64,000 nt of DNA. It comes from Timema cristinae. Taxonomy: Eukaryota > Arthropoda > Insecta > Phasmatodea > Timematidae. The stretch is from NCBI GenBank assembly GCA_039000515.1, contig JBCFYV010001001.1:12451373-12515372 (forward strand), given 5' to 3'. Positions within the stretch are counted from its first letter, which is position 1. The number at the start of each line of letters is the position of its first letter. A program made the position numbers and the translations under genes. The notes under the pieces were generated by a model. The model searched no databases. It was not told the origin of the DNA and worked only from the letters and a program-made list of their open reading frames with translations. Of the stretch, positions 25,465-37,400 are shown piece by piece.

Positions 25465-26470
25465 AAGTCTACCTAAGTTAATTCTTGCTTTGCGGAATAT
25501 TACGCTCATGAACACTAAATTTAGCCAATAAGGTGCATGATACATCGCATGTTGTGAGTATAGATTACTGCACGCATCCCTTTAGCGTGTGGCGTGCAGG
25601 CCATCCTAATGGTACAAGCTAGCACTTTGAGTTGAGGGAGGTTGGGCCTATAATTCATCTTTCCTCTTTTTTTTTATATGTATAAAAAAAACTGGAAGGC
25701 ATTAGCGAAAAAATTTCCGACGGTAATTGGTTGGCAGGGACTGGTATGCATGATTACTTAACTCCTCCCTCGACGAGATAAGATCTTTGTTATAAATCCA
25801 TTTAGCAGGTTACAAACATGATAGAATAATTCGATTTCGCCAGTCAAATATTAGAGCTAGAATTGTGAGGTTTTGGTTTTCACTATGGGTGGAAGAATGC
25901 AGGTAATTTTTTTTTATAATGCACATATGATTAGGCTATTTTGTTTTCTTGTGGGTAATTTATAACGTATTTTTAAAAGCATGTGCTTCGAATCTAGTCA
26001 CGGGTACAAATTTTAATTAGAACACAATCTAGTATTTGGAAAGGAATTATTTATTTATCCTATTTTTAAACGATAGTCTTACATTTTCCTCACGAAATTA
26101 TTCTCTGAATACAATCTGATTTAATGACCTAGTTTTTAAAAAGGTGCAAATTTTGACATTAATTACTTTCTAATTTTAATTATTGTTCCTATTTTAAATA
26201 TAGATGCTGCTTTCCATACTATCGACAGGAATATTATTTACTTTAGTTTATAATTTTGAAAAAATAAATTTAAAACAAAATTTTAATTCAAGAATAATTA
26301 TTATTAATTTACACTAATTGTTTATTATCACCAGTCATTAATTAGCAGTGATGTGTTAAAAGCAATATTTTAGTTCGTTTTGATAAATTCACTTATTTAC
26401 ATAATAAAATTTATACAGTTTATTTATCTGGAAAGGTTTTCAAATATTTGAATTCGATGGATTATTGAGT
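25465..26470. other. AT-rich intron or intergenic sequence
   Basis: No repeat, RNA or coding signature recognised. Confidence 0.35.
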
Positions 26471-26479
26471 ACTTGCATT

Positions 26480-26720
26480 GTGGTCACGCAGTATGAATGT
26501 TAATCTTCTATCGTTTGGTTTACCGGTGAAGGGGAGGTATAGGATTTGAACCTAAACCGGATGTACACAAGTGTTTTTTTCCAAAATAGTTTTCTACTCT
26601 CCCTCCGCATAAATTCGGGTACATATCCTTTAAATTATATCTCCCTCATTCCTAGACCACAATGGTAACGAAAACACGTATAGGCCGGATGGATGGTAAT
26701 ACGTGGTGGAAAATAAATAA
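26480..26720 (+). mobile_element. SINE family C, diverged
   Basis: Contains ggatttgaacctaaaccgg, ttttctactctccctccgc and a decayed tail ending near a (AT)n run. Low conservation. Confidence 0.5.
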
Positions 26721-26775
26721 ATATATATATATATATATATAATATAAATAGTACACGGAAAAGTAATTAAAAGAT

Positions 26776-26808
26776 CCACACACACACACACACACCACAC
26801 ACACACTG
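26776..26808. repeat. (AC)n microsatellite
   Basis: Short cacacaca tract with one interruption. Confidence 0.9.
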
Positions 26809-27139
26809 TCTCAGTTTTTAAGTATTTTTTCCCACTAAAACAATTATTATGAACGGTTATTGAATACTTATTTATTCAATCAATCTTTGGTGGTTTTAAT
26901 AACCCTTAGAAATAGTTTGCACTTCACAAGGAGATACGAAAATTGTGTAGGGTCACACAGCATCAAATATTATTAGTTACCAGTATCGTGTCGTGGAATG
27001 TTTCTAAGGTAAACAGTACTTGTGATATGTTCTTAACCACTCAATCCCCCTTTGACCAATCATACATCAGATCTGCTCTATATATCTCACACGAGAATGT
27101 ATTTTCGTTTATACCTAGCCAATGAGTACTCCACTTAGG

Positions 27140-27398
27140 CCTGAGGCCTGGGTCAGTTTTTATTCAATCCATATATTTTCCACAACCGGCTTGCTATATC
27201 TGTCGTAGCTTCATATGTCTTAAAATCTAACTTAAGACTAGGACAGGTACAACATCCAGTCCCCAATCGTTAAATTTATCAATGTGGAAGGGTAAACCCA
27301 CATTTCACCAATGATAAGTTTTTCGGTTATGCCGAGAATCTAACTCGGGACTCTTAGCTCAGTAGGCAGACACGCTACCGATTGAGTTAAGGTGTTAG
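27140..27398 (-). mobile_element. SINE family D
   Basis: On plus it reads caaccggcttgctatatc and taagactaggacaggtaca, then the B-box complement cgagaatctaactcggga and head complement tagctcagtaggcagacacg. Confidence 0.75.
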
Positions 27399-27417
27399 AT
27401 TGTTCAACTGAACGTTG

Positions 27418-27905
27418 AGAACAATTCACAGTTCAAACAAACTCTGCTTAGCCTGTCATCAGTCAACTGCATGACATTATTAGTTACTCGAGATGGTCTT
27501 GGGATCTTATCCAGAGTAAAGCAACATTGAACTAGCAATGTGAATTCTGTATCTTCACAGGAGGAATGGTACTTTACATGCGACCAAATTGAGTAAAACC
27601 TGTCTGCGGATAGACGAGTAATAAGATCCGAAACACGGAAACAAATAAAGTAAAATTTGGCTGCAGATAATCTAGACAACTAAGTTATTAAAATGTGGAG
27701 TATGAAGGGAAAATGTCTTTGTTCGGATATGTTGAAAGCGAAACACTGAAAATAAAACAATTAAAACATGTTTGCCGATGGCACAGATGGCTGTTAAAAT
27801 GCACGAGAGGAAAAAAAGTAAAGCCTGTTTGCGGTGAGACTGAAATATGTGTAACGTGAGGGTAGGTAAGGTAAAGCGTGTCTGCGGATAATTTAGACAT
27901 CTCCT
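27418..27905. repeat. Degenerate tandem array, roughly 80-130 bp units
   Basis: Variants of taaancctgtctgcggatan recur near 27595, 27650, 27765, 27820 and 27870. The minus strand translates each to a similar motif (RLSADRFYSIW, LSAAKFYFIC, LSADTLYLTY), but no open frame joins them. Confidence 0.55.
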
Positions 27906-28460
27906 TCACTCTTGGCTGATCGTTTGAATATGTTTTAAAACTAGCTTTTTAAAAACAAATTTGAAAAGATAAAGAAGTAATTAAGTTTTCGTCAAACCTA
28001 ACGCACGTCAAAAGCACAGGAGCTAATACCTTTTTAATATTTTTTAAATGAAATATAATCATTTTAAATAACAGTTTTGGAAGGGCTTAAGAAATAAAAC
28101 AGTCACAGAAACTTTCATATATCGAATGGAAGTATCAAGTAGCACTTAATGTCGCACATATACATATCTATGGAAGATGTTTGTTTGAAACACTCATTAA
28201 AAAAAAGAGCTCATTTTTGAATTCATCCCTTAAACAAATCTGTCTGTTTTCAATCTCAAAAACTCAATATGAATTTGCCGATACTTCTGAACCACCAAAA
28301 ATCCATATAATTTGTTCACTTGTACCCTCCTTCCCAAATAAAACCGGCTACTGCATCTCTGGGCCAATAATTAAAGACAGGTAAACGTGTTTTGAAAATG
28401 TATTAAGAAAAACGTCAGTTTCCAATAATAGTGTTCCACGTGTTCCAGCAGAACCGCAGG

Positions 28461-31400
28461 ATGGCGGGCAAGAAAGGGGCTATGGTCCAGCTGCAACTAG
28501 AGGTCAACACAGAGGATGAGTGGAGAAAACTACTCACAAAAGAGGGACTCATTGGTACAGCTAACTTTATATTCATTCATAACGATAGCTTATAGCGAAT
28601 AGAACCTAACAAATAGTGTTCAACAAGTTGAATACATTATTCTAAGCGATAGAGTTCATAATCATTGTGAATACGTTATTATTATTTATTAGCACCGCGT
28701 CTTACTACCCGTTAGGGTTGTACGCACTTACGCTAATGTATAATGGTAGGGTGATTGTGAGATGAAATGGAGGACATACAGTTTAACGTGGATCCAACCA
28801 CGGTGGAGGCCTGGCATTCCCCACATTCACAAGATGTCTTGTCAGAGGTGAAGGAAGGGTTTGGAAATCAGATAAATTTGTGCCGGGACCGAGGATTGAA
28901 CCCCGGCCGTGAATACGTTTATTTAACTTTTAACTTCTTATGGTTATGAATGAAGTTGATAACAGAAATTCTTAAAATGCCTTGTGGTCGTCATACTTGT
29001 TCGTTAATTCACTTTATTTTAGCGTAAATTACCACGGTTGTTAAACATAATTAAATATTACAGCTTTTATCCCATTATAAAGAAGTAGGTCCACGCTAAT
29101 ATCCACAATAATAAAATAAAAATCAAATAGCATTTAATAGTACAGGCAGACAGACACCACTTAATATTAGATTAATTTTATGTTTAAAAATAATATTTAT
29201 AGTTTAATGAATGGTTTTCTATCGATTGAACCCTTAAGTGTTGTTATATACCATAGTAGTATTTTTAAATAACTTATCTAGTAGAGCAAAGAGGTTAGGG
29301 CAATTTCAGTGAAATAAAAATAATCGATTTAAGTAAGACTTAATCACTACGTTTCATTATAAACCGTTGTATTTTGTCTTTTGAATTTTGCACTCTACAC
29401 TTTGCATCCTATAATTTGCACTATTCACTATTAACTCTGCATTATGCATGGATAAAAGACCCAGCCTAAACAAAATAGTAGTCACCAAAGATATATATAT
29501 ATATATTTCAAGAAGTGAGACTGTTTGAAGAAAAAAAAATATATATATATTTTTTTTCAAGAAGTGAGATTGTTTGATTGTCATGTTTCAGTGGTTGATG
29601 TTTACTCCGATTGGTGCGGGCCTTGTATTGGAATGGTTGGAAACCTGAAGAAAATAAAACTGGATATAGGTGGAGATATGCTTATGTTGGCTATGGTGAG
29701 CTCAATGAGCAGTTTAAAAACCATCCATACTTTTCTCTCTCTCTCTCTCTCTCCGTGTTGCGCGATTTACTGCCCGTAAGAAATACCCACTATCTCCACC
29801 GATAAGCAGAAATAGAAATGTATTTTGATTTTATTATTTTGTAATCGGTAGTATAACGAGTAACTAGTTTGAGTATAAATGTAAGAATTCAGCCAAATTT
29901 TAAAGAACAGTTTTCAAAGGGCATATTTTTTTAAATTTTCCCTGTGCACCATCAACCTTAGTTACGCCTCTGATAATAGGTCGTGGATGAGAAAGGTATT
30001 ATCTATAGTAAGTGTGTCTTAATTTGTTTGGAGAGTGAGTGAAAAATAATTTAGGAAAAATATCTCAATGCCCACATGGTGTATTAAAACCCTGATCTCC
30101 TCGTCATTGCAAACCAGACTAGACGATACTAATGCCTTTTTTGAGTGTTCATCCGTGTGTGTATCTGTATCGTTAACATTATTTATCCATACTAGTAACG
30201 TATCTATTCTTTTATCCTCTACAATACTAAACAAATTCAAATTAATATCTCACCCACAACAATGGTCATATGATATTCTGCTTGCTCACAATATACTAAA
30301 TTTACATCGTACAGGGAGGTCAAGGTTCGAAATCTTGACAGGGTGTACTTGTGACTTATCCCTTGCAATTTATTATTGTGATTTTCACATCTCCCTCCAC
30401 GCTAATGTGGATGCACTTAATATAAATTGCACTTATCATCTTTACCTTATACTAGATCAAAGTAGAACAACTCATGTGTATAAACACATAATCTGAAAAT
30501 CAACTTCCCTTTATCTTTAAATTAATAATTATATTTCCTTTAAGGTTTTTGGCCCTTTTTCGTTTGACGTGGAAATGCAGAGCCATGGGAACAAACGTTA
30601 TCTTCAAGAATTTTTATTGTTTTGCGACTTTCTTTTCGGAAACGGTTTGTTCAAGAATAGAAGCATGTTGATTAAGTTTACTTTTTATATACACACTTCC
30701 TTTATAATTTTAACAGTGATCAGATATCGATAAAATTGATTTTTTCAATAGAAAACTGCTGGCTTCATAACAAAAAATAAGAAAATGTAGCAATTAATAA
30801 ACATCGATACATTATCTTAGAAGGGATGTTGAAAATGTTAACATAAAAATTTCACTATTTCTCGAGATAACTGATATTTACAAACGTATGATTTTTCCGC
30901 GAGACATTGTCCGGTAGCTAGCGCCATCTACGGTTTCCGTGATCCATCTGTTCTTGTTGGCGCGGAAGGATACTTTGGTCGGTTGTGAAGCCACGCCCCA
31001 CACCTCCCGCCCAACATCCCACAAAATAGGTTTTAGACTTGCACTCGACAGGGCCAAGGGCCTTAAGATAAAAATACCACCTCTGTGTCTCTAGTGGTCA
31101 GAGTTCCTGGATGCAGATCAATAGGTCCCGGGTTTGATCCCCGGTGCTTACAAAAATTATATGTGAAGCAGTAGGTTCGGAACGGGGTCAAACTCAGCTT
31201 TATGAGAACAAATGAGGAGCTACTTGAATAAATAAGAAGCCACTCAGGTTTAGGAAACTGAGATTAACGGTTGGAGGACTCTTTGTGGTGACCACAAGGC
31301 CCCTATATCCGCAAATCTTGGCACTAATATCGTTAACAATGGTAGATGCTCTGTCGGTATAGCTCGCTTATGGTCTCACACTATGGAGTTATTAAAGATA

Positions 31401-34400
31401 AGAACACGGGCTCATTAGCCGGTTTTTTGACACCAGACTACGCTTTACTTTAATTGCATCTGGGTGCGTTTTTCAGCATTCTTAAACTGACAATAGCAAA
31501 ATTACGGACCTGAGAATTATAAGTGGGCTATCGACCATTTTGACGAAAATGAGTTTTTTTCGCCATTTTGTTTGGGGAATTCAAGTCTACCATTGAAATG
31601 GCTGTAAATCCACTTTAAATACTGTAAATGCTCATGGAAATTTTAGACCCAGCTACTTTGTAAGAATTATAATGGGATTAGAACCAAGCAGCCAATAGGA
31701 GCGCTGGTTTCAGTTAGAATTATAAGTGGGCTAAGAATCAAGCAGCCAATAGGAGCTGGTTCATGATTGTAGTGGCTAATCAACACATAGAATGCTCCAC
31801 ACATGACATACAAAACAAAAACACATCTAGCATTTAAAATCATTGTAATAACATACTATTTTTTATAGGACAGTAAGCATATTTTTTTAATGAATATGAC
31901 AGGAAAGTATATTAATATTGCTTTAATATATAATAAAGTGCATTATATAAGTACACCGTTCTATTTTTTTAATTGTGTATTTGTACTATTGTATTTGGTA
32001 TAATTAAGCAATGTATGAAACCTCAAAAAACATGTAAATTATGTCATAGAGTAGATAACTACATTAAATAAAAAATATACTCTGAAACTAAGCTTTGTTT
32101 TTGATCTCTTGAAAAATAAGAAAATGGTCGATTGCCCACTTATAATTTTCAGGTTTTTGATTGGGATCAGTTTAGTTGTTTTTTAAATTTTCAAATTACT
32201 ATTTTAATGTATTTTTAAAGTATGGTAGAACGGTTTCACGGGTATCTATCCGTTGGGTATGATCGTCTCTTAGATACCAATAATACTAAGCCCACTAAAA
32301 TATTGTAACTGCCTTATTTTACTGTCCAGTTTCAGTCTCAAATTTGACTTTTTGAGAAACTTTAAATGTATATTCAAAGGGAAGGCCTATTTAGTATATA
32401 TCAATCTATTCTGTATTTTATTTTTATACGTACCAACAATTTTTTTTTTCAGGCTAGGTCAGACGAAATTAAATGTCTGGAGAGATTTCGCAACAAAAGC
32501 GAACCAACTTGGATGTTTATTGCGGTAAGAAAGGTTTCATCTTAGGTGTCTAAGGCTCAAATTTGAACTGCCCAAATGTCACCCGTCAATGTCATGATTT
32601 TTGGTTTAAAAAATAATAATACAACAAATAAATACCAGCACACAAAGCGTAAATTATTGTAATTACGTGAAAGTCCATATGGAAGAGATCGCAATCAGCT
32701 TATGGTAGCCGATGATTTTCTCACGTCCATCACAGACTCTGCCTTAAAATATGAGTGAAGAATGATGACCCTGAGTAAGTGATGAATCCTGGATAGATCG
32801 GTGGTAGAGCGTTGGTGCGATAAACCAAAGGTACTGGCCTCGATGCCCTTGTCCAGGTGTCATTTTTCAACTTATTTGAACTACGAGTACAATATAGATG
32901 ATCTTTGGTTTAAAATTATTTTTTTTCTGCTATTTTCATTCTCTACGCCTTTCTAGCAGGCCGGGCTATCCGCATGGTCACATTAGTGGAGTATGGATGA
33001 TGAGAGTTTAATTTTGAGGGGGTGCTCCCAAATTTACACCGGGAAAAAAAACCACTTCATGCCAGGCCATGATTCGATCACAAACAAAAAATAAACAACC
33101 ACGTGACCACCTATATAAAGTTTTCTTTTATTACAAATCAGTAGCATTTTAGATTAGCTTTTCACTTGAGTTCGACCTCTTAGCTCAGTTGGCAGCTTGC
33201 TTGCCTACTGAACTAAGAGCACCTGGTTTGATTCCGGGCATACCTAAATACGTATCATTGGTAAAAAAAAAATGTGGGTTTTCTCTTTTACATTAATAAA
33301 TTAACGGGTAAGGGCTGGATGTTGTGTCTATTACAGTTTTATGTTAATTATTATTATTATTAGCACCGCGTCTTACTACCCGTTCGGGTTATACGCACCT
33401 ACGCTAATGTGTAATGGTAGGGTGATTGTGAGATGAAATGAAGGACCTACAGTTTAACGTGGAATCCGAACCACGGTGGCGACCTGGCATTCCACACATT
33501 CACAAGATGTCTTGTCAGAGGTGTAGGAAGGGTTTGGAAATTAGATAAATCTGTGCCGGGACCGAGGATCGAACCCCGGCCGCCAGCATAGATTTAAGTT
33601 AGTTAATAAGTCATGGGTGATTATAATATGTCAGTTCAGTAATACACTTTAAATACCTCAAATATTAAAATAAAGCTTTGCACTGGGTTTTTCGGTTTCT
33701 AGAACGGCCACTTGGTGAATCTGATGTTTGGGGCAAACGCCCCACGACTAGCTAAACTCATCATTCAGGAACTGGAAAATGAGAAGAAAGTGTTAGCTGG
33801 AGAAAAGGAACGAGAATGGGTAAGTAAAACAAACTAGCAAGGGTTGAGGTTATAATAATAAAGGGAATAGTTCAAGTTTATTTGGAAACACAAGATTAAT
33901 TCAGCACAGGACTTAATCTTAGAACATCTCACAAGTCTAAAATCTGGTTAAAATACGTAGGCCCCGAAAATTATATTTACCATTCTTATCCCATATTATC
34001 GCCCGGATGCTTTGTGAATCACTAATGATGCTCATCTTGTATATATATTTGTAGCTTTGCTTCTTTAATAAAATACAGCTTTTTGTATTTATATTTCTTT
34101 GATTCTGTGTGTGTTAGTCAGTTAGTAGTTCAAAAGTTGTAAAGATAATTTTTTGGAATCTCTGTACATCACTTAGCTAAATTGGTTCTAGGGAACGGTC
34201 AATCACAATAATCATGTTTCCTATTTTGTTGTAATAAAACTAAAACATATAGGTTTAAAATAAAGGTGGATGCGTTTGGAATTAGATATCTAAGAAATAT
34301 ATGTGTACAAACTTGTATGAATGGGTGCTGAAGGAGTGCGGTTTGAAAGGGAATCCGATAAGTCAATGTGAAAGAAACGTCTTACGATGATTTGGGCATG

Positions 34401-37400
34401 TTGGGAGGATGAGTGTGGATCGAGTGACGAAGCAATTATATGAAGGTAGAGTGTTTGGATTAAAAAGAAAGGGTAGACCATGTAAGATGTGATTAAATGT
34501 TATAAACAATGTGTGAAAAATATAATTATTAAAAGTTTTAAGAATAAAAGAGCATGTATGACTCAGTGTATGGAATTTGTTGAAGCGAAGGGAGTATACA
34601 AGGATAGGGAAGTGTGCGTAAGTTAGTAAGGATGGACTAAGTACGGAGTTGTTTTCTAGTCTGTTTGTACAATTTATTGCCTAAACCGCAAGGGAACGAC
34701 GTGATTATGTATGTGGGCTTATGTAAGTAAAATCTGTTTTATGATATAATTAGGATTTTGATTGTCGTGAGATTCAAGTAATACAAATTAGTTGTGGGAT
34801 TAAGGTGACCTGGTGGTCTAGGGGTAAGGTGTCAGACTTATGTGCTGGGGGTCCAGGGTTCAATCCTCGGTCCCGGCACAGATTTATCTGATTGACAAGA
34901 CTTGTATTAATCACATCTTGTGAATGTGGGGTGTGCCGGCCTCCACCGTGGTTTGGATCCACGTTAAACTGTAGGTCCTCCATTTCATCTCACAATCACC
35001 CTATCATTACACATTAGCGTAAGTGCATATAACCCGAACTAGTGTTAAGACGTGGTGATAATATTATCATTATCATTATTATTATTATATATTATTATTA
35101 TTATAGTAGTTGGATTCATATGGGAGGGAACCTTTAAAAAATACAACCATATTTTGTTGGGGTAACAGTTTACTTTATTACTAGTGTTATTTCATGGGTA
35201 TTTATATTACCGATCAAAAATGACAGCTGAAAAAAACATAATTTGAATACTGTTTTACTAAATTTATAGCTGTTAAAAAGTAATTTACCTGCCTCGGTGG
35301 CGTAGTTAGCTAACGCGCTAGTAGTGTTGAGCTCGACCACCAAGGACGAGGAGATCGAGGTTCGAATCTCGGTCGGGTAAACTGGGGAGGTTTTTACTAA
35401 ATGGTTTTCCACTCTCCCTCCATGAAAATGCAGGTTCACTTCCTCTAAGTTCAACTATCCCAATCCCTAATCCGTTAGCCTAATTAGTATATAAGCGTAT
35501 AACCCGAACGGGTAGTAAGACACGATGATAAATAAAAAAATAAAAAGTAATTTCATGTCTAAATTGGACTGTACATATTTATTTTACTACCTATACCTGT
35601 AGATTCCATTTGATGAGTTGACTGAAGAAGAGAAGATCCGCGAGAAGAAAAAAGAAGAAAAGCGTTTGGCTGAGATGGCTAAAGAACAGGCTGAGATAGG
35701 TATGATGTGTTGGTAAAAACATGGCTTGCAGGTTTATACAAACTTTTAGTCTAAGATATTCCGATACTATTGTTTTAGATTTGAGTAGCTCGTTTCAGTG
35801 GCCGAATGGTCTAAGTCATCACTCTTGTGATAGATTGGTCTGCTGATTGGGATTTGAATCCCGGTCAAGTCTACTGGGGGAAAGTTTTCTCTAAACGGTT
35901 TCCCATTCTTCTTCTAGGCAAATGTGGTTAGATTAACTCTAAAATCCTTCCATCATCATCCCTACCTCATTACAGTAATTATCATACATGCATATAGCCT
36001 GAACAGGTAGTAAGACAAGGTGATAAAAACAACAACTTGAGAACTTATATTTTTTGACTAAAGAGAGGTTAAGTATTTGTTTGAATTATTTTCATATCCA
36101 CATCAGTGAGCATGTGGATAGAGGCGTATTTCTCGTCTTGTCTGATTTTACGATGGTGGAAAAGTTGGTGTTCGAATTAAGGTTGAGCGAATTTTAGGTT
36201 TTATTTTTCTAAACTGTTTCCCACATTATTTCACAAAAATGCGAGTAAATTTATTCTAAGCTACTCTTTCCTAATTCTTATCCCTTTAGTGTAAATATGT
36301 GGATAGCCCGGATGTATATTAATACGCGAAACACACAAAACAAATAGTTTTCTAGATTTATATTTTATTTATGATATCGGCATCATAAATAGGCCTTTTA
36401 AAGGTATTTTTAAAGGTATAAACTCTATAAAATTATTGTAGGCCTATTGAAAAAGATCCAAATTGACTAAATATACTTATTTTGAAACGAAATTATTTTG
36501 CTTTATGTCTTACTACCCGTCCAGGTTAGAGGTTGGGTGTGGGCATGAGGAGCTATCACCATTAAAAAAAAATCATCACGAAACACTCAAAAGATTCGCA
36601 TGGCTTTTTCTTTATTTGATTAAAAAAAAGACGAATGTATATTTTACTAGATATAACATTTTGAAAGGAAAAAAAAATTGTCTGATTCTCTAGGAGATTG
36701 ATACTGGTAGGGATAGGTGGTACTTAGTACTTTTATAAGTACGGCAATGTGACGCTTGAACTCTCAAGTCCTCGAATCCCTCGAGTCCTTTGCTATTCGA
36801 GATAATCGAGATTCATAAAAATCTCAAAAGTGAATTTTGAATATAATTATGATGACTTTGACTTCAATTAATTTTTTTTAAATAAATATTGGTAAAAGGA
36901 ATTATACAAACTTGTGTGGTTGGGATGGTAAAAAAAATCGACAAAATGGTTTTATTAATTTACTAAAAAAAAGTGTTATCTTTGTTGTTTATGTCGTAAT
37001 AGACAAACATTATCATTGTCAGTGGTACCAAGCTTAATGAAATTTTTAAAAAATGTTGAGTTTTAATTTTTTTTTTCCCGTCTAGCCTAAATTGTACATT
37101 TTTAAGGAATCAAGGATTCAAATTTGGTTTCGAGATTTGAAAGAAATTTTAAGTGGGTTCTCGTAAATACAGCAGACTACCTATAGGCCACCTAAAATTA
37201 AAAAAAATAGGCATAAACGGGGTACTTACGAAAATAACATTGTTAAGGTAGAAACATTTTCAGTTTATTTAAACAACAAACTTACACATTGTTTTTTTTA
37301 GTTTCTAAATATCACAATTTACGACGGAATTATATTAAAATAAGGCAAAAATCTAACAATTAAACAAGTCTCCAATTTTTTTTAACAAGGTTTGAAGTGC

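Noticed and set aside
25282..25545. 87-codon minus-strand frame in the GC-richer region
   Set aside because: No homology recognised. The region looks like a promoter or noncoding exon for the plus-strand gene.
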